DNA of 29,974 bases, taken from assembly GCA_900547815.1 (NCBI GenBank), contig URHY01000018.1:1-29974 (forward strand), in the 5' to 3' direction. A program made the translations under genes and the position numbers. The stretch comes from an uncultured Solobacterium sp. GTDB lineage: Bacteria; Bacillota_I; Bacilli_A; Erysipelotrichales; Erysipelotrichaceae. This document shows positions 16,932 through 23,898 of the stretch, piece by piece (within the stretch, counting starts at the first letter, position 1; every line of letters starts with the position of its first letter). The notes beneath the pieces were generated by a model. That model made no database searches. It was not told the DNA's origin and worked only from the letters and a program-made list of their open reading frames with translations.

Positions 16932-17430
16932 ATTTATTGATTTATATGATAAAGAAAGAAAATTCTTAAATCGAGTGGTTGATCGTACAACATATTTATT
17001 TCAACCTGGAGAATTTATGATGTATGTTTTGGCTGTTTTAGAAAATCAAGATGGAAAATATTTAGTTACACAAAGAGCATTGAACAAGAAATGGGCTGCT
17101 GGACATTGGGAAATGCCTGGTGGAGGTGCTAAAAGTAAAGAATCAAGTTTAGATGCGATCAAACGTGAAGTTAAGGAAGAAACGAATCTTGATGTAAAGA
17201 ATGGTCGAGTTGTCTATTCTTATTTTAATGAGGATAATGATCGACATGATAATTATTTTGTAGATATTTATCATTTTAAATTTGATTTTAAACTAAGTGA
17301 TGTAGTATTAAACACAAATGAAAGTATAGATTGTAAATGTGTTACTTTAGATGAACTTGTCTTAATGAATGAGAAACAATCTTTTTTGCATTATGAAAAA
17401 ATTATGAAGGCTTTACAACAAGAAAAATAA
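16924..17430 (+). CDS. Nudix hydrolase at the end of the his operon
   Basis: The 168-aa protein carries a Nudix box GGAKSKE-x7-REVKEETNL, matching G-x5-E-x7-REUxEExGU with the glycine before the last aliphatic residue changed to Asn. Such enzymes cleave nucleoside diphosphate or triphosphate derivatives with Mg2+. An N-terminal helix precedes the beta-rich fold. The start at 16924 has GGAG 9 nt upstream; an ATG at 16861 lies inside hisI with no ribosome site. The 8-nt overlap with hisI and the missing hisE make it a candidate for the PR-ATP pyrophosphohydrolase step, but this is inference; general housecleaning activity is the conservative reading. A terminator follows at 17502. Confidence 0.88.
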   Translation: MSEFIDLYDKERKFLNRVVDRTTYLFQPGEFMMYVLAVLENQDGKYLVTQRALNKKWAAGHWEMPGGGAKSKESSLDAIKREVKEETNLDVKNGRVVYSYFNEDNDRHDNYFVDIYHFKFDFKLSDVVLNTNESIDCKCVTLDELVLMNEKQSFLHYEKIMKALQQEK

Positions 17431-17451
17431 GATTAAAATATAAATGTAAGT

Positions 17452-17496
17452 TCTATGACTGAAACACTACCAACTACTTCCTTTATAGGTCATAGA
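17452..17496 (+). other. Long-loop hairpin between the Nudix gene and the operon terminator
   Basis: TCTATGAC at 17452-17459 pairs perfectly with GTCATAGA at 17489-17496 around a 29-nt loop. It has no T-run and lies 6 nt before the terminator, so it may stabilise the 3' end of the his transcript. Confidence 0.5.
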
Positions 17497-17501
17497 CTGA
17501 C

Positions 17502-17528
17502 AAAAGGGTGAGCTTGCTTACCCTTTTT
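17502..17528 (+). terminator. Intrinsic terminator of the his-Nudix operon
   Basis: An 11-bp stem (17502-17512 with 17517-17527, one G-U) with loop CTTG and a T run at 17524-17528. Confidence 0.88.
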
Positions 17529-17542
17529 ATATGTGCTATCAT
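17514..17542 (+). promoter_or_regulatory. Promoter of the structured leader RNA
   Basis: TTGCTT at 17514-17519, a 17-bp spacer and TATCAT at 17537-17542 preceded by TGC (extended -10). The -35 lies in the loop and 3' arm of the his terminator. The predicted start at about 17549 coincides with the first hairpin of the RNA. Confidence 0.6.
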
Positions 17543-17546
17543 TTAC

Positions 17547-17784
17547 TTGGCAGTGTGATGAGCTGCCAAAGGGACATGCAGAGCGTGGTAAACTCTGCGA
17601 AGGAAAAGTGGATTAGAGGTGTATAGATAAAATGTGGTGGTTTTATCTATACAGAATTTTGTTTGTTTACAAGAACATAATAATATTAGATACAAACAAA
17701 ATTCATTGTAATATTTATATGGGAATATAAATATTACGGAAAGCGGTTTAAGGAAGTGATGAAAGCCTTAAACCTCTTTTTTTT
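17547..17784 (+). ncRNA. Unassigned structured RNA or riboregulator leader, six consecutive hairpins
   Basis: Six hairpins follow one another between a promoter and the 17794 gene. P1: 17547-17553 with 17563-17569 (7 bp, loop TGTGATGAG). P2: 17578-17583 with 17593-17598 (6 bp, loop CGTGGTAAA). P3: 17622-17632 with 17641-17651 (11 bp). P4: 17654-17666 with 17692-17704 (13 bp, 25-nt loop). P5: 17708-17720 with 17725-17737 (13 bp, GGGA tetraloop of GNRA type). P6: the terminator at 17745-17774. All stems listed are perfect Watson-Crick pairs. P1, P2 and the purine-rich joint 17599-17620 are the GC-richer, likely conserved part. The T-box core, S-box, lysine, glycine and RNase P signatures were looked for and not found. 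It is either a cis-acting leader controlling the 17794 gene or a free small RNA with a terminator. Confidence 0.7.
17745..17784 (+). terminator. Intrinsic terminator or attenuator just before the 17794 gene
   Basis: GGTTTAAGG (17745-17753) pairs with CCTTAAACC (17766-17774) around a 12-nt loop and is followed by TC and eight T residues. The ribosome site GGAGGA starts at the next base, so readthrough here controls the downstream gene. Confidence 0.88.
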
Positions 17785-17793
17785 GGAGGATAT

Positions 17794-18177
17794 ATGAAAA
17801 TTTCAAATTATTTTGCGAAAGAAAAAATGGATGATGCAACATTCATTCAGACATTTATAGAAAAATTAGATGATTTAACGGATGAAGATATTTGTTGGGC
17901 AAATTCGGATTTAACTGAAGATAATGAAAATGTTCAATCTTTATTGATGGAGATGGTTCTTTCTTTTTATGCGACAGATTTAGTCAATATGAAAGAGTAT
18001 GAAGACTATTTGGTAAATAAAGAATTTGAAGCGATGTCATTTAAAGAGCTACAAGCAGCTTTGATTCAATTATTTCATAATGATAGAATTTATCCGGATA
18101 GTTTGATTCATAATGGAATTGGAAAAAAAGAATTGTTGAATATCTTAAAAGAAATGAATAATCGATTTAGTCATTGA
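17794..18177 (+). CDS. Small acidic protein of unknown function under leader control
   Basis: I do not recognise this 127-aa protein. It is acidic and predicted helical, with no signal peptide, no membrane helix, and no Cys pair or catalytic motif. Visible segments are FIEKLDDLTDEDICWANSD near the N-terminus and KELQAALIQLFHNDRIYPD at about residues 85-103, followed by GIGKKELLNILKEMNNRF. The start has GGAGGA 3 nt upstream, directly after the T run of the upstream terminator, so expression needs readthrough of that structure. It forms a one-gene unit, closed by a terminator at 18180. The elaborate leader suggests a regulated role, but its function is open. Confidence 0.8.
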   Translation: MKISNYFAKEKMDDATFIQTFIEKLDDLTDEDICWANSDLTEDNENVQSLLMEMVLSFYATDLVNMKEYEDYLVNKEFEAMSFKELQAALIQLFHNDRIYPDSLIHNGIGKKELLNILKEMNNRFSH

Positions 18178-18179
18178 TG

Positions 18180-18210
18180 CATCCAAGTTTGAGGACTTGG
18201 ATGTTTTCTT
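18180..18210 (+). terminator. Intrinsic terminator of the 17794 gene
   Basis: CATCCAAG (18180-18187) pairs with CTTGGATG (18196-18203), 8-nt loop, followed by TTTTCTT. Confidence 0.85.
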
Positions 18211-18225
18211 TATACGTTGTATAAT
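18197..18225 (+). promoter_or_regulatory. Promoter of the murI-folA operon
   Basis: TTGGAT at 18197-18202, a 17-bp spacer and a perfect TATAAT at 18220-18225. The -35 is part of the 3' arm of the preceding terminator. Confidence 0.75.
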
Positions 18226-18253
18226 TGAAAAGATGAAAAAAGGAGCGTTTTGT

Positions 18254-19030
18254 ATGAATTCGAAAAGTCCAATTGGTGTTTTTGATTCAGGATTAGGAGG
18301 AATTAGTGTTTTACACACGATGCATAGCTTACTTCCTAATGAAAATTTAATTTATTTAGGTGACAGTAAGTACAATCCTTATGGAACAAAGACAAAAGAA
18401 GAAATCACGAAGCGATGTATTGCAATTTGCGATGAATTTATAAAACAAGATGTAAAGGCAATCGTAATCGCATGTAATACGGCAACAAGTGCTTGTGTGA
18501 AACTTCTAAGAGAAAAATATGATGTAGATATCATTGGGATGGAGCCAGCTTTAAAAGTGGCATGTGATCGAGGCGATAATCAAAGAATTGCAGTATGGGC
18601 AACTGAACTTACTTTGTCTGAGAAGAAATTTGCGGATTTGATGAATCGATTTAAAGATGAGCATCATATTATGAAAGTACCTTGTCCAAAGTTAGTAAGA
18701 ATGGTCGAAGATGACAAATTGGATGACACAAACCTTGTAGAATCTGTATTAAAAGAGTATTTAGTGGCTTGTGACTATAAAAATCTAGATAGTATTGTTC
18801 TTGGATGTACCCATTTTCCTTTTTACACAAAATATTTAGAAAGACTATGTCCGAATATTCATATTATTGAAGGCAGTGTGGGGACAACCTTGCATACTAA
18901 GGATTTATTGGAACAAAAAGGCTTGTTAAATATGAGTGATGAAATAGGAAGTATTACTTGGATGAATACAATGGAGTCAAAAATAGAATTATCAAAACGC
19001 TTGTTTAAAATGTTGGAGGTAGAAGCATGA
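18254..19030 (+). CDS. murI: Glutamate racemase
   Basis: The 258-aa enzyme makes D-glutamate for peptidoglycan. The two catalytic cysteines are in ACNTATSA and LGCTHFPF. GVFDSGLGGISVL and YLGDSKYNPYGTK are the N-terminal signatures. The start at 18254 follows AGGAG (18241-18245) by 8 nt; the in-frame ATG at 18197 is upstream of the transcription start and the ATG at 18233 has no ribosome site. The stop overlaps the next start by ATGA. It heads a five-gene housekeeping operon. Confidence 0.94.
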   Translation: MNSKSPIGVFDSGLGGISVLHTMHSLLPNENLIYLGDSKYNPYGTKTKEEITKRCIAICDEFIKQDVKAIVIACNTATSACVKLLREKYDVDIIGMEPALKVACDRGDNQRIAVWATELTLSEKKFADLMNRFKDEHHIMKVPCPKLVRMVEDDKLDDTNLVESVLKEYLVACDYKNLDSIVLGCTHFPFYTKYLERLCPNIHIIEGSVGTTLHTKDLLEQKGLLNMSDEIGSITWMNTMESKIELSKRLFKMLEVEA

Positions 19031-20406
19031 GTGAAGTAGTTTGGAATAAATATTCAAAAGAAGAATTTGAAGATGTAATGAAATTTAGTGATGCATACAT
19101 TGATTTTTTGTCAAATTCTAAAACTGAAAGAGCTTGCGTAAAAAATGCGATTGCATTAGCTGAATCATATGGTTATCGTGATATCAAAGCAGTAATCGAA
19201 AATAAAGAAATTTTAAAAGCGCAGGACAAAGTGTATGTAAATATGATGAATAAATCGATTGCGTTGATGCACATTGGTTCAAACCCATTAGAAAAGGGTA
19301 TGAATATTTTAGGAGCTCATATTGACAGTCCTCGTTTAGATTTGAAACAAAATCCATTATATGAAGATGGAAATCTAGCATATTTAGATACTCACTATTA
19401 TGGTGGAGTTAAAAAATATCAATGGGTTACTTTGCCTTTAGCAATTCATGGTGTTGTTTGTTTGAAAGATGGTTCAACTGTAGATATTGCGATTGGAGAT
19501 AAAGAAAGTGATCCAGTATTTGTGATTAGTGATTTATTGATTCATTTAAGTGCCGATCAATTACAAAAAAAGGCAAATGAAGTAATTGCAGGAGAAGACT
19601 TAAACGTTACAGTTGGATCGATTCCTTTGGAAAGCGAAGAGAAGGATGCTGTCAAGGCAAATGTGGCTAAAATCTTAAAATCAACTTATGGATTTAAAGA
19701 AGAAGATTTTGTTTCAGCTGAATTAGAAGTGGTTCCTGCAGGACGTGCAAGAAGTTGTGGATTTGATTCAAGTATGGTATTAGGTTATGGTCATGATGAT
19801 CGTATTTGTGCTTATACAAGTTTAATGGCTCAATTAGAAGCAGAAAATGTAAAACGTACAGCCGTTTGTTTATTGGTTGATAAAGAAGAAGTTGGTTCGC
19901 AAGGTGCTACAGGTATGCATTCAATGTTCTTTGAAAATTTTGTTGCCGAAGTCATGGAATGTATGGGTGATTATTCTGCATTAAGTGTAAAACGTGCAAT
20001 GATGAATTCAACTATGCTTTCTAGTGATGTAAGTGCTGCTCATGATCCAATTTATGCATCGGCATCAAGTCCAAGAAATCAAGCTGAATTTGGAAAGGGT
20101 ATCGTATTTAATAAATATACAGGAGCTCGCGGTAAGAGTGGATGTAATGATGCGAATGCAGAATATATTGCATTGATTCGTCGTATCATGGATGATCACG
20201 ATGTTGCTTGGCAAACAAGTGAACTTGGAAAAGTAGACCAAGGCGGTGGAGGAACAATCGCTTATATCTTAGCAAACTATGGAATGCAAGTTATTGACTG
20301 TGGTGTAGCATTACATAACATGCATGCTCCATTTGAATTAGCAAGTAAAGCTGATATCTATGAAGCAAAAAAAGGATATGCAGCATTCTTAACATACGAA
20401 GGATAA
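19027..20406 (+). CDS. M18-family aminopeptidase
   Basis: The 459-aa di-zinc metallopeptidase removes N-terminal, often acidic, residues from peptides in the cytoplasm. M18 motifs are GAHIDSPRLDL (first metal His and Asp), VDKEEVGSQGATGMHS (catalytic and metal Glu), SSDVSAAHDP (metal Asp) and a C-terminal DCGVALHNMHAPFE with the last metal His. The length fits the family (about 430-480 aa). GGAGG before ATG 19027 lies inside the murI end. The gene is coupled to murI, with 3 nt before the HAD gene. Confidence 0.93.
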   Translation: MSEVVWNKYSKEEFEDVMKFSDAYIDFLSNSKTERACVKNAIALAESYGYRDIKAVIENKEILKAQDKVYVNMMNKSIALMHIGSNPLEKGMNILGAHIDSPRLDLKQNPLYEDGNLAYLDTHYYGGVKKYQWVTLPLAIHGVVCLKDGSTVDIAIGDKESDPVFVISDLLIHLSADQLQKKANEVIAGEDLNVTVGSIPLESEEKDAVKANVAKILKSTYGFKEEDFVSAELEVVPAGRARSCGFDSSMVLGYGHDDRICAYTSLMAQLEAENVKRTAVCLLVDKEEVGSQGATGMHSMFFENFVAEVMECMGDYSALSVKRAMMNSTMLSSDVSAAHDPIYASASSPRNQAEFGKGIVFNKYTGARGKSGCNDANAEYIALIRRIMDDHDVAWQTSELGKVDQGGGGTIAYILANYGMQVIDCGVALHNMHAPFELASKADIYEAKKGYAAFLTYEG

Positions 20407-20409
20407 TTT

Positions 20410-21243
20410 ATGGAACCAATTACTTTGATTGCGACAGATTTAGATGGAACTTTCTTAAATTCAAAAAAGCAGGTATCGGATTTGAATCGTGATGCAGTGT
20501 CAAAATTAAAAAATCACGGTATTTTATTTGGGATTGCTTCTGGTCGTCCTGTTGAAACAGTGCGTGCTATGTTAAAAGAATGGCAAATTGAAGATAGTGT
20601 AAGCTTTATTATGGGGATGAATGGTGGTGTCTTATATGATTTAAGACAACGTTCAAAAGAAGAGTATCATGTGCTAGATGGAGAAATTGTATTAGATATT
20701 ATTCATTTCTTTGAGGATCTAGATGTAGATTTCTGGATTTTAGAAGGAGCTACTCGATATACAAATCGTACGAGCATCGAAACACAAGAACATGCACGAA
20801 TTTTTGGTGAAACAGAAATTGAAATTGATCTTGAACCATATCTAGAGAATAATACTTGTAATAAGTTGATTATTCATTGTGATAAAGAATATATGCCAAT
20901 TGTATTAGAGCGTGCTAAACAATATAAGAATGAGGCTTGTGTTGGCTTTTTAACAGCCGATAACTTGTTTGAGTATGTAGATCCTAGAATCAATAAGGGA
21001 TATGGGATTGAAAAGGTCGCAAAGCATTTTGGTGTAAAACTTGAAAACTGTGTTGCTTTTGGAGATGAACAAAATGATATGGAGATGCTTCAAAAGGTCG
21101 GTATGGGAGTCTGCATGAAAAATGGCTCTAAGCAAGTTAAAGATTGTGGTGCATTTGTGAGTGCGTATACAAATGATGAAAGTGCCGTGGCTCATTTTAT
21201 TGAAGAAAATATTTTAAAGGAGGACCTGGATGTCATACTTTGA
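20410..21243 (+). CDS. Cof-type HAD-superfamily phosphatase
   Basis: The 277-aa protein carries HAD motif I ATDLDGTFLNS (nucleophile Asp near residue 9), motif II IASGRP, a Cof-type cap domain (about 85-190) and motifs III-IV with a Lys in KGYGIEKVAKHFG and FGDEQNDMEML. Such phosphatases act on sugar phosphates, FMN or pyridoxal phosphate; the substrate cannot be read from sequence. The terminal 14 nt overlap thyA, placing it in the murI-folA operon. Confidence 0.9.
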   Translation: MEPITLIATDLDGTFLNSKKQVSDLNRDAVSKLKNHGILFGIASGRPVETVRAMLKEWQIEDSVSFIMGMNGGVLYDLRQRSKEEYHVLDGEIVLDIIHFFEDLDVDFWILEGATRYTNRTSIETQEHARIFGETEIEIDLEPYLENNTCNKLIIHCDKEYMPIVLERAKQYKNEACVGFLTADNLFEYVDPRINKGYGIEKVAKHFGVKLENCVAFGDEQNDMEMLQKVGMGVCMKNGSKQVKDCGAFVSAYTNDESAVAHFIEENILKEDLDVIL

Positions 21244-22093
21244 TGATGTTTATTGCGGATTATGTAAGGATATTTTAGAAAATGGAGTTCAAGTACATAA
21301 TCGTACAGGAATTGACACGATTAAAATTCCGAGTGCACATTTCCATTTGGATCTAACGAAAGAATTTCCTATTTTAACAACGAAACAATTATTTATTCGT
21401 CAAGCCGTTACAGAAATGTTATGGATCTATCAAGCACAAAGTAATGATGTTCGTTGGCTTCAAGAAAGAAATGTTCATATTTGGGATAAATGGGAAATCA
21501 ATGAAAATGGAGACTGGATCGATGAAAATACGGGTAAAGTATTAAAACATTTTGATCCAAGTTTTGCCCATACGATTGGAACCGCTTATGGATATATTGT
21601 AAAAAAATATGATTTAATGAATAAGCTTTTGGATTCTTTAAAAAATGATAAAGAAGATCGTAGACGTGTCATTTCTTTATGGCAGGATAGTGAACTAGAT
21701 ACAGCTGTACTTCCAAGCTGTGTATGGAGCTCAGAATGGGATGTGACAGATGGTAAATTAAACATTTGGGTTCATCAAAGAAGTTGTGATGTTCCTTTAG
21801 GATTGCCTTTTAATGTTACACAATATGCAGTTTTATTGATGATGGTAGCTCAAGTTACCGGATTAAAACCAGGTACGATTGATTGGTCTATCAAGGATGC
21901 ACATATTTATATAAACCAGGTTGATGGAATCAAAGAACAGCTAAATCGTTATGAAACAATGGGTTCTTTGCCAGCACCAGAATTATGGTTGAATCCAGAT
22001 ATTACAAATTTCTATGATTTTGATCCTACAAAAGATGTTAAATTGAATGGATACGAGCACATGGGGAAAATCAGTTTTCCTTTAGCACAATAG
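21230..22093 (+). CDS. thyA: Thymidylate synthase, Bacillus ThyA / phi3T-like type
   Basis: The 287-aa enzyme methylates dUMP to dTMP using methylene-tetrahydrofolate. The catalytic Cys is in VLPSCVWSSEW; the common PPCH...Q segment reads PSCV...EW, as in the divergent Bacillus subtilis ThyA and phage phi3T group (TPCVYETQW). Other motifs are the N-terminal HNRTGIDT phosphate Arg, the RRRVISLW arginines, QRSCDVPLGLPFN and DAHIYINQ. AGGAGG lies 6 nt upstream. It is paired with folA (7 nt gap), which regenerates the folate it oxidises. Confidence 0.93.
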   Translation: MSYFDDVYCGLCKDILENGVQVHNRTGIDTIKIPSAHFHLDLTKEFPILTTKQLFIRQAVTEMLWIYQAQSNDVRWLQERNVHIWDKWEINENGDWIDENTGKVLKHFDPSFAHTIGTAYGYIVKKYDLMNKLLDSLKNDKEDRRRVISLWQDSELDTAVLPSCVWSSEWDVTDGKLNIWVHQRSCDVPLGLPFNVTQYAVLLMMVAQVTGLKPGTIDWSIKDAHIYINQVDGIKEQLNRYETMGSLPAPELWLNPDITNFYDFDPTKDVKLNGYEHMGKISFPLAQ

Positions 22094-22100
22094 GTGGTTT

Positions 22101-22580
22101 ATGAAATTAACATTAATTGCAGCAATTGGAAAAAATAATGAACTAGGTAAAAATAATGATATGATATGGCATTTGCCACAGGATTTAAAGTTTTTTAGAC
22201 AAGAAACTTCAGGTCACACGATTGTGATGGGAAGAAAAACGTTTGAGAGTCTTCCTGGTAAGTTGCCTAAGCGTCATCATGTCGTTATTTCACGAACTTG
22301 TTCAAATCTTGGAGACGATATTGAATTGTGTTCGAGTGTTGAAGAATTTATGAATCGCTATAAAGATGTGAATGAAGAAATCTTTTGTATTGGTGGAGGA
22401 ATGATTTATAGTGAAATGCTTAAATATGCAAGTAGATTAGTATTGACTGAGATAGATGCTTCAGCGGATGCACAAGTGTATTTTCCTAAATTTGATAAAT
22501 CTTTATATACTAGAAAGGTACTTTCGAATATTGAAGAGAATGGCATTCGTTATCAACATATTGAATATTTAATTAAATAA
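22101..22580 (+). CDS. folA: Dihydrofolate reductase
   Basis: The 159-aa NADPH enzyme regenerates tetrahydrofolate after ThyA. Motifs are IAAIGKNNELG, the catalytic acid in WHLPQDLKFFR, MGRKTFESLPGKLP for NADPH binding, and CIGGGMIYSEML with the C-terminal nucleotide loop. Length is typical. AGGTGG lies upstream. It is the last gene of the operon and is followed by a terminator. Confidence 0.95.
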   Translation: MKLTLIAAIGKNNELGKNNDMIWHLPQDLKFFRQETSGHTIVMGRKTFESLPGKLPKRHHVVISRTCSNLGDDIELCSSVEEFMNRYKDVNEEIFCIGGGMIYSEMLKYASRLVLTEIDASADAQVYFPKFDKSLYTRKVLSNIEENGIRYQHIEYLIK

Positions 22581-22586
22581 CCATTG

Positions 22587-22616
22587 GCAGGGAATTTTGT
22601 GATTCTCTGCTTTTTT
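22587..22616 (+). terminator. Intrinsic terminator of the murI-folA operon
   Basis: A 9-bp stem with one G-U (22587-22595 with 22602-22610), 6-nt loop, then six T residues. Confidence 0.85.
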
Positions 22617-22630
22617 GTTTTAGAAATTTA

Positions 22631-22659
22631 TTGTAAAATAAAACTAGGTTAGATACTAT
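22631..22659 (+). promoter_or_regulatory. Possible promoter of the BTAD-EAL-pilus operon
   Basis: TTGTAA at 22631-22636, a 17-bp spacer and TACTAT at 22654-22659. A better TATAAT at 22659-22664 has no -35 at usual spacing. One of the two probably starts the operon, since no other promoter-like sequence lies in this gap. Confidence 0.4.
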
Positions 22660-22684
22660 ATAATTTTTTGAAAGGAGAATCAAC

Positions 22685-23878
22685 ATGAGTGATACTTACT
22701 ATGTAAAAACCTTTGGGGGATTGGAAATCACGAACGATAATGTGACAGTTAATATTGTGGAATTGTTTGGCAAACAATTGGTGAATTTACTGCAAGTGTT
22801 ATTGTTTCATAGTGAGAAGCCAGTTCAAAAAGATGAATTGATCGATATTTTATGGCCGGAAAGTAAAAATCCATCTAGTGCATTAAAATTCTCTATTTTT
22901 AGATTGCGTTCCGAACTAAATGAAATTGATTTTTTTAAGGATAAAGAAGTTATTGTTACGACAAGAAAGGGCTATATCTTAAATCCAAATTTAGATTGGA
23001 ATATTGATTTTGTAGAATTAGAAAAGGCTTATAATCAAATCAACGAGGGCACTGAATTGTTGGATGAAAAAGAGTTTAAGATTGCTAGAAAAATATTTAG
23101 ATTATATCAAGGTCGTTTTTATGCATCACCAAGTCAGCTTCATTGGATTCTACAAAAACAAGAAGTGTTTAGACAGATGTATGTTAAAACAATGATGCGA
23201 ACATCTTGTTATTTATATACACAAAAGCGTTATGATGAAATGATGCTGATGGATTATCAGGCGGTATTGATTGAACCATTTAATGAAGGTTTGCATTACT
23301 ATTATATGAAGGGTTTAGCGGCAACACGTAATTATCGTGAGGCATTAAAATGCTATGATGAATTAAATGATATCTTCTTATCTGAGTTAGGCACAGGATT
23401 ATCAAAGCGCTTTAAACAGTTGTACGACATTATTATTGCTGATCACGCAAAAGAAGAAAGTAAAGATATGGAAACAATAATGAAGGAACTTTCAAGTCGT
23501 GACCAGCAAAATCAAGGCTTTTTCTGTTCTTATGAGATATTTAAATATTTCTATGAATTGTTATTGAAAATGTCAATTCGTAACGAACAGAACTATTACT
23601 TAATTATGCTGCAATTTTCAGATGGTACTTTGGATTATGAGAAAATTGGTTTAGATTTTGATCGCGTAAAAAGATTGGTAAGTTCTTGTTTAAGAAGCAA
23701 CGATTTATTTACACGTACTAGTGAAACTCAATTATTACTTCTTGTAGATTGCCAAACAGAAGAGAATGCGCATTTGGTTATACAGCGTATTTCGAATAAA
23801 TTTTATAGTATTTTTAGAAAGAAAAACTATCGTATGAATTACTCAGTTCATAAAGCAGAACTAGATAGAAACAGATAA
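22685..23878 (+). CDS. BTAD-type transcriptional regulator with GGDEF-like C-terminal domain
   Basis: The 397-aa protein has an OmpR/SARP-type winged helix at about 1-100 (LLFHSEKPVQKDELIDILWP is the recognition part). A bacterial transcriptional activator domain (TPR-like helices) follows at about 110-255. The third region (about 280-385) looks like a degenerate GGDEF fold: VKRLVSSCLRSNDLFTRTSE precedes TQLLLLVDCQTEENAHLVIQ, which aligns with the RxxDxxxRyGGDEF...A..la.ri order but lacks the GG(D/E)EF residues. I infer a regulator that senses a nucleotide or partner there and activates the pilus operon it heads. AAAGGAG lies upstream of the start. Confidence 0.8.
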   Translation: MSDTYYVKTFGGLEITNDNVTVNIVELFGKQLVNLLQVLLFHSEKPVQKDELIDILWPESKNPSSALKFSIFRLRSELNEIDFFKDKEVIVTTRKGYILNPNLDWNIDFVELEKAYNQINEGTELLDEKEFKIARKIFRLYQGRFYASPSQLHWILQKQEVFRQMYVKTMMRTSCYLYTQKRYDEMMLMDYQAVLIEPFNEGLHYYYMKGLAATRNYREALKCYDELNDIFLSELGTGLSKRFKQLYDIIIADHAKEESKDMETIMKELSSRDQQNQGFFCSYEIFKYFYELLLKMSIRNEQNYYLIMLQFSDGTLDYEKIGLDFDRVKRLVSSCLRSNDLFTRTSETQLLLLVDCQTEENAHLVIQRISNKFYSIFRKKNYRMNYSVHKAELDRNR

Positions 23879-23898
23879 TAGAAAGATGTAGATTGTAT

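Noticed and set aside
17584..17592. GTGGTAAA as a second T-box antiterminator
   Set aside because: It lies in the loop of a perfect hairpin and lacks the ACC(G/A)CG half; no specifier stem is present.
17547..17784. RNase P RNA, tmRNA, T-box or SRP RNA for the six-hairpin region
   Set aside because: Short look-alikes exist (GGAAAAGT, ACAGAA, GTGGTAAA), but the order and core elements do not fit. No T-box core, no GAGGAAAGTCC and no tRNA-like end were found.
20410..21243. HAD phosphatase as the missing histidinol-phosphate phosphatase
   Set aside because: It is a Cof-type enzyme in a separate operon, beyond two terminators from the his genes; nothing ties it to histidine.
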